A stretch of 64,000 bases of DNA from Sebastes aleutianus (Eukaryota; Chordata; Actinopteri; Perciformes; Sebastidae), in assembly GCA_916700875.1 (NCBI GenBank), contig CAKAKS010000039.1:27033315-27097314 (forward strand), given 5' to 3'. Below are positions 1 to 12,304 of this stretch, in pieces. The notes below the pieces were generated by a model, which worked only from the letters and a program-made list of their open reading frames with translations, did no database searches and was not told where the DNA came from. Numbering within the stretch: the first letter of the stretch is position 1; each line of letters begins with the position of its first letter. The translations under genes and the position numbers were made by a program.

Positions 1-2280
1 TCGATTTCAAAATTGCAATAAAAAAAGCGTTATTTTTTTCCCCCCACCCCGAGTACTTTAGCCAAGACTGCTACAGTACCCAGACACCATGGAACGCACA
101 AACCCACAGAAAAAAAGATAACCGATCTGCACTGAGAAACTGAAAACCACTAGCCAGCTTGTTAGCTTGCTAATAACGTTGCAAGGTGGAAAAGGACATT
201 TTGGATGTCCACTGTTGTGGAAGTTAAAGTGATAATGGTGGGGAAAACCCTAATATTACAGTACATTTTTTTAGCTCATGTCTCATGAGTCCCCCTGGTG
301 AGCAGCCCTGGACCATTTTGGTATGAAACATCAAAACACAGAGCCCAACATTTGGTTGTGTGAGCGTCTATTGGTGGAAAAAAAAGGTAAAGATTACACT
401 TAATAGAAATTTCAGCAGGGGAAATCACTACACTTTCATATTACTGGTTAGCCTATTGATGGTGATGCCTGTTGGCTGTGACAGAGTTAAGGGAGTTACA
501 CAGTAGTACCAGCACCACGCATTTCCGAATCTGATTTTCAGGTTGACTGGCAGCTTATTCCGCTTAGTCGGGTGTGAAACCCACCATGCTGCGGCCCGTT
601 TGTAGGATTTGTTTCAGTTTAAACCAAACGTATAATTTAGAGTGAGTCATTTCAGGCCTAAAGCTTTACTTTGATCACTTGCTTGGTTTGATATATAAGC
701 AAATTAAATTGACATTGACCTTCAAGCTCATTTGATTGCATCACTTCAGAGAACAGAACACAGGTTTAAATCAATTTTTAAGGATTTTCTCACCTTTCTT
801 GTCCTTGTTTTTGCTCTGGTTGTGGCTTAAGGATGGACAACTACTGGCCAGCTTCTCATAAATATTTCTGTGAATAGGCCTATTCATGGTCCCCGGGGGA
901 TGAAAATGATTTTGGCGACCTTTTGACTTTTCTTGTAGTAACACCATCAGCACAAATGCTCATTTGTACACTAGAAATGTTGAAATATTGTGTATATTTG
1001 TCATGAAAAAATGTAGGAGCCCATTCAGGCTCCCTAGAGGATGAAGCCTTTTCATTTTTAACAATCCACAAGCTTTCCTGTAGCCAAAATCGTAAACTTG
1101 CCTGTTTTACCATGAAATCTGTGTGGATGTTCATAGTCCCCAGAGAACAAGCCCTACTGATTGTGGTGACCCCTTGAACATAACTACGCGGTGTGGTTAC
1201 AGGTGCAACTCAGCACACCTCTGACCACACCCAACAACACCTATCAGGGTAGCTGGGTGTAATCACATCCTGTGCTGCTAAATAATGTGATTTATGGAAT
1301 GAATAGCTCTTTTATCTGATTACAGGCGTCCATTATAAGTGAGTCAACATGCCACAGAGGGTAAAACAGAATATGTTTAACATCACCGTTTAATATGTTT
1401 AAGGCCTTCTCATATCTCATATTTGAGCAATGCTGCCGTAACAGTCATTCTGTAAACTGACATGTCAGGGCGAATCTTAATCTTAATAAGAGAAAGTAGA
1501 ATCCAGCATATACTTTTTCATGCTTTCATGATAAAAAATGTACTCTCAGAAACTCCTTTTAATAAGTGCAGATGCATTTCAAAGTGCCGGTGGAATATGC
1601 GAGGGGAAAAGGTGAGCTGTCTGGCATCTCGGCGACAACAAATCAAAGACATTAAAAAAGAACAGAGTCTTTTTGAGTTTCACAAACAATCTTAATAAAC
1701 GTGAACACCACACAAAGGTCAACAGATGTGTCACATCTTTCAAAACAACAACATAAATCACATTGCGCTGTATCACTGCATATTGCTTACTGAAATAGTT
1801 TTGTTTCTTGAAGATACATTACACACTGACCTCAGAGTTTTTTCTTTTGAAAATACAAAGAAAAATACTTTTGCCTATTACACTCAGATAAGAAAAAAGA
1901 AACGGTTACAATTTAAGAGAGAAGTGTTTGATGGAGTTCAAGAAATAGAAACGCATATATATCATTTTTAGGATGCTTCAGGGTAGTTGCTTCAGGGTGG
2001 TTTAGTTTAAGGTTGGCGATGTTACTGTCAACAAATCCCATTAAACCAACAGTATATTGATCCCATTAACAAACATTGTCTTTGTATGCAAAGTCTGATA
2101 AATATTATTCCTCTGTGCCATAGAGCTCCATTGTTGTCCAAAAACTATTAAATACACATCAATGAGCCACACTGTTTCACTGGGTGACATGTTTCTGTAG
2201 AATATTTTGAGATGATTCCACATATGTCCTCCTGCTACCTTAAGTACCCATTACTGTAGCATACCAAATGTGTATTAGTC
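1..2280. other. Intergenic stretch with no recognised gene
   Basis: Non-coding AT-rich sequence. The open frames here are short, overlap one another on both strands and resemble no protein family I recognise. No RNA gene or clear repeat was identified. If the first exon of the neuritin-like gene downstream lies inside the window it could be in this stretch, but I found no start codon followed by a hydrophobic signal peptide and a phase-1 donor. Confidence 0.4.
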
Positions 2281-2400
2281 CAGTGATTCTCAAAGTGTGG
2301 TCCGGGGGCCACCGGGGGTACGTGATATTCACTCAGGGGGTCTGCAAAATAATTTGCTATAAATTATAAAATTGTGCTGTATCATTAAAAAGAGCATATC
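2281..2400 (+). mobile_element. Possible hAT transposon terminus
   Basis: The stretch opens with CAGTGATTCTCAAAGTGTGG, which resembles the terminal inverted repeat consensus of Charlie/ZBED-like hAT transposons (CAG-N-GGTTCTCAA). A GC-rich block (ccgggggccaccggggg) follows, as in other elements of this type. No matching opposite end or 8 bp duplication was seen, so this is either a fragment or an element whose right boundary I could not place. The right coordinate is arbitrary. Confidence 0.35.
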
Positions 2401-2734
2401 TACAGATGGGGTCCATTTGTGCCAATAAAACAAGCATATTGTGTCCATTATTCCCACCCACGTTAGCTTTGGGCCAATAGAAATGATATGATATGATTGT
2501 GACACATCACGTCAATCTGTCATGAATGAGTCACTTCACTCAGGGCGCAACAAACTGTTCCTACTGCTGCTTAGCTTATATTTAGCTAGTTTGATGATGT
2601 GGACTGACCCACATGTTATACAGAAATTACAGACCGTAGAACGAACCAATCAGAATAGTGTATTTAACACAGCCGTGTAATAAATTTACATAATACCTGC
2701 CTTGTGGCAAGTTTGGCGCGCCCTCAAAAAGAAG

Positions 2735-3330
2735 TCTGATTGTATAGAAGTCTATGAGAAATTGACCCTACTTCTCACTTGATTTATTACCTCAGTAAAC
2801 ATTGTAAACATGAGTTTATGGTTTCAATCGCTAGTTTCAAGTCTTCTTCAATACAGCAGGATGTTAATTTAGTAAATTATGGTCCCATTTAGAGTCAAAT
2901 AGACCATAAAGCAGGGTGTGCTTTAGTGCGTAGCTACCTTGTGATTGACAGGTCGCTACCACGGCGTTGTCCGGTCTGGGAGTTGTCCGTGTTTTCATCT
3001 TTCAACTTTATCCCTTTAACAGTGTGTTTTCAGTTCATGAAAGTTAATTGTAACATTTTGGTCGCGTAAAAATGTCTTATTAAGCGTTTGGTTGTACTTA
3101 GCTCTTGTGTCACTTCTGGTTGCAAATAAACAACATGGTGACGGCCAAAAACCAAGATGGCGACGACCGAAGTGCCGAACTCCAGGCTTCAAAACGGCAG
3201 TCCACAAACCAATTGGTGATGTCACGGTGACTACGTCCACGTCCTATGTACAGTCTGTGGTTCTAGTTGAAACCCAAAATACAAGTATTAACTGAAAATG
3301 AGCATAGATCCTCTTTAAAAAGGCCACATT
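2735..3330. repeat. Probable dispersed fish repeat
   Basis: The wording of this block, including a segment near 3205-3250 reading 'ggtgatgtcacggtgactac' and the run-out 'gatcctctttaaa', matches my memory of an abundant non-coding repeat in spiny-finned fish genomes. Only one copy is present here, so the call rests on memory rather than a comparison inside the window. Small open frames across it are not credible genes. Confidence 0.35.
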
Positions 3331-4860
3331 GTACCGACCCGTCAAACCAGCCCGCTGCTTGAGTCTCTCCTGAATCAGAAGACGGAGAGTTAACGATAAG
3401 AAACAAGGGAGAGAACAGATTGGATGCAACATAATCATATTGGAGCATTTTGTTGCGCTGCTCGAACATATCGTGGAACAAATAGCTCACTACTGGAAAT
3501 GTTGCCTTGTGGAAAAAGAAGTTTCTTTTCCCAAAAAGTACCTATTAGTACTATTAGTATTGGATTTAGTATCACCTCCTGAGCTGTGCCAAATTTGTTG
3601 CCCATTTTGCCTTTTTGATTGCAAAAACTACAGTGCCCAGCTGTTTTAGGACATCATGTCCTCCTTTTTGAAAAAGGAAACTATATATTTGTGACCTGTT
3701 TTTAAAGATTTACATCCTCAGTAGGAATAAAGGGACTGGAGGAGACAGAGTAGGGAAGTCGTAAAGTATCGAGAGACGGACTAACACAGTAGTGTTTTCA
3801 TGGGATTGACAACAAGACAAATATTAGATAACACCTGTCTTATCCTTTAACATTTGTCATACAGATACTATATCCCACCGTATTAGGTGCAGTGAGAGTA
3901 ACATTTCCTGACATCAATAGTCCTAAGCAATTCTGCCAAACAAATGCTATTTATCAGTGCAATTCATCAACCCCTTCAGCTTTTCTACACTTCTTCATCT
4001 CTTTTTATCCCCTTTATCTCTTTTCGATCGCAATCAAGTCGGCGAAGCCTGGAGAATTCTCTCGCTGTCCATATCAATCAGTCACTCCACCTCCCTGCTC
4101 TTACTGCTCTCTCTCTCCCTGGGCTCAGTCTTAGTTCAGATATCAAATATTAATCAAGGCAGGTTGAGAAGCAGTTGATCAGCTGTCCCTTCATTGATCT
4201 GCCTGCTCCCCTCAGCACCGATGTGTCCCAGCAGCTGGAGTTATACTTCTAATAAGCATTTAGTTTCAAGTGGGATTTTTTTCTCTCTCTCTTCTCTGTC
4301 TCTGTGTTTATGTCCACATTTCAGTTTCTTTTCTATGAGCATCTGTCTTTGTCATCCCATGTCTTCATGCCATAAAGCAACATTTTGAAAGCTGTGATAT
4401 TCCGATTACAATTCCTCAGCCCTGCTAGTGTAGAAGAAGTCCATTCAAATTCAGACAGTGATCACACATCTGCACTAACCTTGGCAGAGTCTTGCCACTG
4501 ACTAATGGGGAAAGTCCTGCAAGAGCGTTAATAATTCTCTATGGGCCCAAATTATTTAAATTCTGAGTTGGCTATGTCTTGGGCTCATTCAATGATTTAT
4601 TTTCTTTACCTGTTCACCCCCCCTAAAGGGGAATGAAGCCCTCCCCAGCATGCAGTAAGAAGGAATCAGGGTCAGACCCTGAACTGAATGCACACCACAT
4701 CATCATTTAGTAACAAATAGACTGTTGGCCCTTTTTGAGCTTTTCTGGAAACCTTTTTTAGGAGCTTTACCTGCATTTCGACTGCATGAATCTAGCTCTG
4801 GTTTTGATTCCTGGGCCACAGTTCTAATCCAAAACAGGTTTCTGATCTGGAAGTAGCACT
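3331..4860. other. Intergenic stretch, partly pyrimidine-rich
   Basis: No gene recognised. Positions 3960-4340 are rich in C and T (many ctctct and ttct runs), which produces several overlapping open frames of low-complexity S/L/F/P composition that should not be read as proteins. Confidence 0.4.
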
Positions 4861-5950
4861 TTTTGATGGCCTAGGAACTATCAGTGCCGGGGCATGAAAA
4901 TAATTCAATTCCAAATATAGGTAACAGGCAAGCTAAACCTATAAGAATAGTTCCTTTACTAACTTTAGACACTAATCCAGTAAGTTGAGCCGGTAACGTC
5001 CCCATGGATGGTGTCTCTTCATTCAAGCCCGGTCCATTTCTTTTAGGAACTTGGACGCATCTCCTGCTGTGTCGAATAGGCAAATTCGTCCATCTTCACA
5101 CTGGACCTTCAATCGTGCAGGGTAAATGAGGTAACAGGTGATGTCCCTCTCCTTCATTGCCTTTAAGGCTGGGATAAGCTGTTTGCGACACATGGCTAGT
5201 TCTGGGCTCATATCGGGGGGAAAAGCTGACTTTCTAGCCGTCAACAGCGATATTTCCTTTTGCTTTAGTAAGTTGCAGGATTTCTTCTTGGTCCTGAATC
5301 GAAGCAGCCGGATCAAAACAGGTCTTGGGTAGTCGGCTGGGATGGGCTTGGAGTTCAGGATCCTGTGGGCGCGTTCAATTTCCATCGGTCCGGTGAGGTC
5401 TGCACCCAGGACTCTGGGTATCCATTCAGTGAAGAACTTGAGAGGGTCCCGGCCCTCGCTGTCTTCCTTTAGTCCCACCACACAAACATTGTTCCGCCTG
5501 TTGTGATTCTCCATTTGATAAATTTTTTTTCTTTCTGCAATTGCTTAATCAGTCGGTCGAGCCCATTAACGGTGTCCTCCGTGTCACCGATGCGTTACTG
5601 AGCCTCCTTTTCCCTTGTTAGCAAGCCCTCCAAGGTAGCTTTCACTCCGTTGATGGAAGTTTGGAGTTGCACAGATTTCGATTTGATTTTCTGTGAGAGA
5701 GTCTTGTTCCCCTCTTGAATTTCCCTTGTTAGAACAGCAAGCATGCCGACTGAATTCTCTGTTTCGGAGCATGTCGGGCTAACGTCACCCATAGTACCGG
5801 CAGCCTCGTTGGGACGGTCCATCCCTCATCTGTTAGTTAATCACTTAAGGTTAAATTGGCCCACCTCAGCGTTGTTTTAACTTAGATAAGAGGGTCCGTT
5901 AGAGAGCTCAGCTCATTCACGTCTGCTCAGCTCCACGACATCCGTAGTTC
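4861..5950 (-). mobile_element. L1-type LINE fragment: 5' region plus ORF1
   Basis: On the minus strand this block runs from a probable 5' untranslated region (about 5950 to 5823) through an ORF1 frame (5822 to 5023) into a short spacer that reads on to about 4870. The ORF2 endonuclease and reverse transcriptase expected next are absent. L1 insertions are normally truncated at the 5' end, so a piece that keeps the 5' part and lacks the 3' part suggests later deletion or rearrangement. Both ends are approximate. Confidence 0.65.
5023..5822 (-). pseudogene. LINE-1 ORF1 (RNA-binding transposase-associated protein), broken
   Basis: The frame starts MDRPNEAAGTMGDV at 5822. It gives a Gln/Lys/Glu/Leu-rich, coiled-coil-like segment and meets a TAA stop at about 5595 (after KEAQ). 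It stays readable past the stop, then shifts frame in an A-rich run near 5530. The second half carries the hallmarks of the L1 ORF1 RNA-recognition and C-terminal domains: ENHNRRNNVCVVGLKE, a conserved EIERAHRI segment (MEIERAHRILNSKP), and PRPVLIRLLRF. ORF1p is an RNA-binding chaperone that coats L1 RNA during retrotransposition. One stop and one frameshift make this copy inactive. The match rests on motif recognition, which is strong for this family. Confidence 0.75.
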
Positions 5951-6044
5951 TCAGGGCTGAACAGCACTGACTGGTTGAACACAAGCTTCGAGATTGTCAG
6001 CAAATGTGCTTACATCTGTGCGTTGTTGCTTTTCAGTCATGCCA

Positions 6045-6215
6045 GCTGGCGAGGCTCTATGGGCGGCAATGTCGGTCAGTCGAGCTACCACTTTGATCCA
6101 GACTGAAATATCTCAACAACTATTGGATGGATTGCTATGTAATTTAGTACAGGCATTCATGCTACCCAGAGAATGAATCCCATTGACATTGGTGATCCTC
6201 TGACTGAACTCAAGG
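6045..6215 (+). repeat. Dispersed repeat, copy 1 of 2
   Basis: This segment shares recognisable blocks with 25665-25869: 'atgtcggt' near the start, 'gaaatatctcaacaa', 'attggatggattgc', 'tacag.cattcatg' and a final 'gtgat' region. It is non-coding. The family has no name I can assign. Confidence 0.5.
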
Positions 6216-7044
6216 GGCCTTGAGTTGCTGAGTTTTGATCCTGGGGACTATTTGGTTACATGAAAACCTGCAGGATCCTCACATACTTGTGTTCATGTGA
6301 GAGAATCCAGAAGAACATATGTGACCTGCTCCATCATTATGAGTCACATTGACCCCGAAACACATTTTGAGTTATCTGTCTGACTGTAAAGAGGAAAGTC
6401 TCAGCTTTATGGCAATACCAAGATTATCTTTCTACGACAAATATTCGATGAGATATGCTCTTTCAAAGTTCGACTGTCATGAAACATTACTTTTGAGAAA
6501 AAGGGCATTAAAGATAAGAATTCATTTTCAGCCATTTTTTGCATTGATTAAAACACATTTATTAAGACTCAAGTCTAAATGAACACAATATGTTTTGGTC
6601 AAAAGTGACACCCAACATTTCATAATGTAGCCTACACATACATGTGCACATAGTCACGAGCACGTGATGTGCACGTGGCCACGTGCACGCGTATGACCAC
6701 AAGCAGTACAGTAGATAGGGCTAGAAGTCCATGTAGAAAAGAATCCAAAATTGATGGAATAAAATTGATAAAATATAAAAAAAATATACTTTACATATGA
6801 TATAATATATAGTATATATGTTTATTTCAATATAATAATAATTATATGAAGAATACACAATTAAAAATATTAAATATGGAGCCATGTGCACACAGGTACA
6901 TGCACAAACTTACAAGTCCATATCCAAACAATAAAAAAACATACTAGAAAATGGATAACATATGAACAAATATTATGTACATATTATGTATGTACAATAT
7001 TATATAATATAATATATAATAGAAATATAGACATAATAGAAAGA

Positions 7045-7648
7045 CTATGAAATGTGGTGCCTGTGCTCGTTCTGCTGGCTTCTCCTGGAGCTCACTGCGT
7101 CCTTTGACAGGGTCATGTGGGAGCTGATCTTCTCAAGGAGATCCAGATGTTTCTCATCTACAAAATGACATAAAGGGAAAAGCATAAAGTGAAAAATCAA
7201 GTCATCTCAAAGATTTTAAGCTTGCTAAATCATGTTGAATCATTGTTAAATGAGGCCTGATCATTATCATATAAATACAGCCCTATATTAATTAACATAG
7301 CCTATTCACCATGTGATGTCAGATTAATATACAACATATCATTTTACTATACATTAAGCTATTTCTTTTGCTATTTAAAATGATATCCTCCAAGAGAGAC
7401 ACACCTGAGACAGACAGACACCTCAGAGACACACCTGAGACAGACCACCAGAGACACACCTGAGACAGACAGCTACCTATAGACTACACACAGTGACACA
7501 CACATTATTAGCTGCTATTAATGCTTCTTAGCCTGCTCTAGGGATTTTAAAAGTCTTTAAAACAAACAGATAAAATAAGGATAGTGTAGTTTAACTATAA
7601 GAACTTACCATTAGTCATTTCTTTCATCTGGCCGCGTCTTCTCTCCAT
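7045..7648 (-). CDS. Possible two-exon short protein inside the 2.0 kb transposon
   Basis: On the minus strand an ATG at 7648 opens MERRRGQMKEMTN and reaches a good donor (G|GTAAGTT) after 7609. The next exon, 7157 to 7045, is preceded by ...TTTTGTAG and restores the frame exactly, giving DEKHLDLLEKISS and ending ...EHRHHIS before a TAG. The spliced product has 50 residues, charged and probably helical. The frame is also open upstream of the ATG to about 7700 (STPEE just before the Met), so the true start or a further exon could lie there. The upstream sequence is CpG-rich, which suits a promoter. I recognise no domain. The frame could belong to an accessory protein of the transposon, or it could be a chance splice pairing. 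Confidence 0.3.
7394..7472. repeat. Short tandem repeat of about 20-30 bp units
   Basis: Three imperfect copies of the block 'gagacacacctgagacagac', separated by variable 5-10 bp spacers. It lies in the intron of the possible two-exon frame of the transposon. Confidence 0.7.
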
Positions 7649-8845
7649 CTCCTCCGGTGTAGAGAGCGGCGCTGTTTTACAGTTTGCAGCTACACTGGTA
7701 CTCCCGGCCGGGCGATCTCAGTCTCTTTAACACTGTCCTGATTTAATAACTTTAATCAGAGACACTGTGTGTCATCATCGGCTCAGCCATGAGTGGAATA
7801 TCTTCCTCCTCGCCTTCCTCCAACTCTCTTTCTCCGTCCTGATCAGTGGATTGAGAGCTAGCCTAGCCTCTAGCGTTAGCAGGGCGTCCGACCCGACCCG
7901 GCGCACCCGGTGTCCTCATCACCCGGTGCGGGGAAATAATCTGAATTTAAATCGGTCCAGTTGTCGTTAGATGTAGCACCTCTAACATGAATTTAATTTA
8001 AAAGTCGAGCGATGTTTTCCTCACGTGAATTCATCTTGTCAAGCCCGTTATCTCCTCTGTCAACCAGCTCTATTGAGCCGAGTCAATACAGCAGACTTCC
8101 GGTAAAAACTTTATGACAACGTTATGTTTAAGAGCTTCAAAACTAGACTTATCATTTGAATTTTACATCGATTCTTACTTTGTATTAAAGCTGAGACTTT
8201 ATTTATTCAGAAACGCATAAAAAAACAAAAAACTCAAAACACACTTTTTCATAAAAAAACGTGTTTTTACAAGAATGCGCTGCCGCGACTTACGACTCAT
8301 TTTGATAGAGCGGGTCACATATGGACTCTATACAGTAAAGGCCATTCGATCAACTCTGGAGATTCTTATTGCTGTGAGGCCACAGTGTTATAACACCGAG
8401 CCATTAGAGTTAAACTACGCCGCCCTGTCAGACCCCCTGGTGACCTCAGCATGAGGTGGAAAAGGCTAAATCAAACAGATCTTTTTAGTTTACAAGCCAA
8501 AACAGGAAGAACATATTCCTGCCAATTGAACAGATGTGCTTCCCTGCCTTGATTTCCCAACTGCACCAGAACTCTTTTCAGTTTGAATCGTAGCTGGTGG
8601 AGATAATCATACAGAACTGTTGGCCTCTGCAGAGGACTTCTTTCAAAGAAATGCAGAAATTCAAATCAGTGCATCATGGGACTACCTTATACCCTGTTGA
8701 TTTACATTTAATCATTACAATGGGCTGAATTAGATATAATTCATATATACATAGGCTATTCCCACTATAATTCCGAGCTTGTTGGCACTTCGAAACGGTA
8801 CTACTGTTAAAGAGACAACATCCTTTATTGCAACCTGTATTGTAT

Positions 8846-9104
8846 GGGGCAGCTATAGCTCAGAGGTAGAGCGGGTCGTCCACCAATCGGAAGATCAGCA
8901 GTTTGATCCCCGGCTCCTCAGTCCACATGCCAAACTGTCCTGTGGCAAGATACTAAACCCCAAATGCTTCTCACTGCTTTGTCATCGGTGTGTGTGTGAG
9001 CACTGCAGCCTCTGCCATCAGTGGGTGGGAATGGGTGAATGCTGACATGTAGTGTAAAGCGCTTTGAGTGGTCGGAAGACTAGAAAAGCGCTATATAAAT
9101 GTAC
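8846..9104 (+). mobile_element. tRNA-derived SINE, copy 1
   Basis: The head resembles a tRNA gene: 'tatagctcagaggtagagc' is an RNA polymerase III A box and 'cagtttgatcccc' a diverged B box about 40 bp later. The body continues through 'gtgagcactgcagcctctgc' to a tail reading 'gtaaagcgctttgagtggtc' and 'aaaagcgctatataaat', the kind of 3' end that such SINEs borrow from a partner LINE. A second copy at 53984-54280 has the same head, body and tail, which confirms a repeat family rather than a tRNA gene. The open frame across it is not a gene. Confidence 0.85.
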
Positions 9105-12100
9105 AGCTGGGAGCTGAACAGCACTGGAGCATCTGAGGGAGTATGAAGAATTGGTATAATGTACGCAGCTGCTGCGCAGCCACTGACAATGGCCACTCCA
9201 GACAATGCTTGTTTCCACCAGACACGCTGCGGGCACGTTTCAGAAGCTTTGCTATAAATATGCGCCTAGTCTATTTTTGATGGATCCGCGGCGTGAAGCA
9301 CAGTGTTTCCTTCACTGGTTAAGGGGATGCACCCAAAACCAGCTCATTTTACCAACCCCATATTCACGTGCAATGCCTGTTAGCAGGATATACTGTATAT
9401 ACAGTATATAGCCTGATCATACCAGGCTACCATCACTTTTTGAGAGAGAGACAAATTGAAAGGGCACGGCGGCCATGGCCCTCATGGCCTCTGTGAAGTT
9501 CCTGCCCTGGCTAGCAGTGACAATGTGTAGCATCTAAGAGTTTTGTCGGCACGGTGAGGTTGCTAAATTTGGTATTTGCCCGTATAGAGACCAAAACCAA
9601 AACCTGTGCTCATCGACCATACCCGGCATCCCGCACTGTAGCCCAACGCTGCAGAAAGTGCAGGGCAGATGGATACAAAATATCTCTGACATCGTTTTTA
9701 CAACTGTCTGTGTACAGATTATTAAGGATAACTTGCCTAATCTATCTCCTAAATGTCTCTCAGCGTCTCCTTTGTTCTGTTATTACTACGTCTAGCATTC
9801 TCGGTCACTCTCTTCTCTCTTCCCCGCGCCAACTCCATCTCCACCTCTTTTTCTCTCACACCTGTCTTCTTTTTTCCTTCTCCAGCCATTATTCCTCCTC
9901 AGGTCTTCATTAAAACTTGATGGAGATGAGTGAAGCCAATAATCTTCAGTCCCTCTGAACAACCCTGCCTGAAATCAATAGTTTCCTGGAGAAAAAAGAA
10001 CAACAGAGAGAGAGTAGGGGGTGGGAGAAGGTCTGGTTTATTAAATATTAAACAGCAGGTCTCTGGGGAGAGGGGGAACAGTTGTGGTGATGCAGTGTCT
10101 GACCCAATTAGCATCTCCTGTTCACCTGCCAGGCTCCAGCCGTGGCTCCACTCTGACTTTTACTCATCACGACAAGCCACTTCTGGGACAGTCACACTCT
10201 TCAGGAGCGTTATCCTCACCGTCTTGTACACTAATCATGACATGATGCATCTGTGCCTGTCACACCCTTGAAGAGGACCATCTTGGCTCCGTGAAAAATC
10301 GGCCGCTACCAGCTCCAAAATGATCTCGCTCTTCCAGAGAGCCGTCTGTCAACAAGTCACGATGAGGCTCCTCCGGGATGAGCTAACTCTTTAGTCACAT
10401 TGTCTCAGCTTTTTGTGTTACCAGTCACGAGGGTCTTCTGGGACTGTGTAACTCTTTAGCTACACCTAAAACACTTGGGTTTCACAGTGTACATTTTACA
10501 GTGTTATGGCTGACTTATATTCAGCTAGAGAGAGGCCGCTCGAGGCTGCTGCTGCAGTGGGGAGGATATGGCCGGCGGGGACCCTCAAGAGCCTGAGCTG
10601 CCGAGAGCAAACACCAACTTGTGGAGCCTTCGTTCAAAATGTCCTCCGATGCCAACAGAAACGTAATCATTCTGCTGACGACAACCCAGAGAGAGCGGGC
10701 CGTGTGTGCGTTACTATGCATGAAAGTTTTCCTCCTCACTGGGACAGAGGTGTGCTGGAGATCTTCAGGATCCCGAAGATAAACTGGAAAAGACAAACAA
10801 GACCAGTGATTTGGGCACCGGCACGGCAGAGAGATACAGCGGGGGAATCAGCGTGTATAATATAATATAAAATAATTAGTGAACTGTTCGTCATAACTTT
10901 TTTTCATTTATGAAGAAATATAATTAATGAAACATTATTTAAAAGTTTTCTGAATCTGCTCTTTGAGGGCAAATATTTCAGACAAGGCTGTGATATGTGT
11001 AAATAATAAAATAATTATTTAACTAGTAATAACAATGGTCCAAAATGATGTAAAATTGCATAGTTTCAGTCAAAAACCTTCACATTTTCATCAAACCAGA
11101 GTTGCTGATTGTTTCAATAGTGGAAAGACTAACCAAGACGGGTTTGGTTATTCTGTTTTTCTCCAGTTTGAATGAAGTGTGTTTTATGATAACTTTACAA
11201 GACAATTAAGCCAGTCTCAGTTTGGTGTACGAGAGAAACTTGAATTCAGGTGTACAATTGTATTTTTCTGTTTAGGTGTAAGAATATATTTCCTTCATTG
11301 ACATTTTGTGAGTTTATTTTGTTTATTTATCAGATGCAGCAAACTCGCCGTTCCCGCACAATGCATCCTGGTACATGTAGGCACAGCCGGCAGCAGGATT
11401 GAGGAATTACTCAAGAACTATAATTAAATTGTTAAAGATTGAATCAGTTTTTGGCTTGTGGCTTCTCACAAAAAGGCAGTGTCTAATTGGGGCTCGTGTC
11501 ACGTTTCAGATGTTTGTGAGTTGTTAGCAGTTCCTCTAAGAATGTCCCCTCGAACCTGTTTCATTTAAATAACTGTTTGAGGCTCAAAGAGGTGAACTCA
11601 TCAAATACTTCACAAAACAGCTAAGATTAGAAGATATTCTTTCCTTGTTTCCTCTCCAATAGAGAGCTCCATCCTCTGTGCACTCGCTTCTGCAACTAAA
11701 TGCAATATCTCATTCAGGATTTCTTTCATCTTTTTTTCTGAAAAGTGTATTCTAAGTGAAATTGGCATACAGTAGTTGCAGAAATCAAAACATTTGAGAT
11801 TTTAACAAAGTCAAACAACTTTGTGAGCACAGAAAAAACTACAGCTCCCAAAATTTGCAAGCGCAACAGCGCGGATACATACAGTATGTCTACGTAACCT
11901 GGTTTCGTCCATTTCACAATAATTCACCAAAGCTCATTTAAACCATGTTTAGCTGTAATCTCTGCTGTCTAAAATCTTCTACGGTGTTTGCTCCTCTCTG
12001 TCCTGCTGTTAGTACAGACATATCTGAGCTAACCGTTACCCGTCAACTGGCCTCTTATGTCGAGCCATGACATATACAGTACATCAGACTGGTACATAGG

Positions 12101-12304
12101 TTGTACATATTAGCATGGACGCCGGAATAAAAAACAACAGGTAATGCTGCCGCCACGCGCTTCTGACGTTCCTGGTGTGGCCCGGGCTATATGGGGAATG
12201 GTATTTATTAAAGGCAGTTAAAAAACATATATATTAAAGTAGTTAAAAGTAGCTCCATATTGACCAGCTACAACAGCATAATGCTGCTCAAGCATTGATA
12301 CATC
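9105..12304. other. Intergenic stretch, no gene recognised
   Basis: No protein family, RNA gene or confident repeat was seen. A small palindromic run 'atactgtatatacagtat' lies near 9390. A 119-codon frame at 10506-10865 and its antisense partner have mixed composition and no recognised motif. A signal-peptide exon for the neuritin-like gene was looked for here and not found. Confidence 0.4.

Larger units (their letters stand above)
6316..8323. mobile_element. 2.0 kb DNA transposon with terminal inverted repeats
   Basis: The left end reads CATATGTGACCTGCTCCATC and continues to GAGTC at 6345. The right end, reverse complemented from 8323, reads CATATGTGACCCGCTCTATC and continues to the same GAGTC. 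About 26 of 30 positions match, a clear terminal inverted repeat. Because the outermost bases are palindromic, the element could begin at TGTGACC with a TA duplication or slightly differently. Inside are an AT-rich left half, a CpG-rich stretch at about 7650-7960 that looks like a promoter, and a possible two-exon reading frame on the minus strand. No transposase domain was recognised, so the superfamily is open. A 2 bp duplication would fit ISL2EU-type or Tc1/mariner-type elements. Confidence 0.6.

Noticed and set aside
7767..7970. Hydrophobic frame MCHHRLSHEWNIFLLAFLQL as the missing nrn1l signal-peptide exon
   Set aside because: It lies inside the inverted-repeat transposon, begins without an ATG at the stated start, and shows no phase-1 donor after the hydrophobic stretch.
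8855..8930. A tRNA gene
   Set aside because: The segment has A- and B-box-like sequences, but the B box is diverged. The same head is followed by the same long body and tail at 53984-54280, so it is the head of a SINE.
10506..10865. A 119-codon frame with alanine- and arginine-rich start
   Set aside because: It has no recognised motif, an overlapping antisense frame of similar length, and ends in an AT-rich run without splice-like structure.
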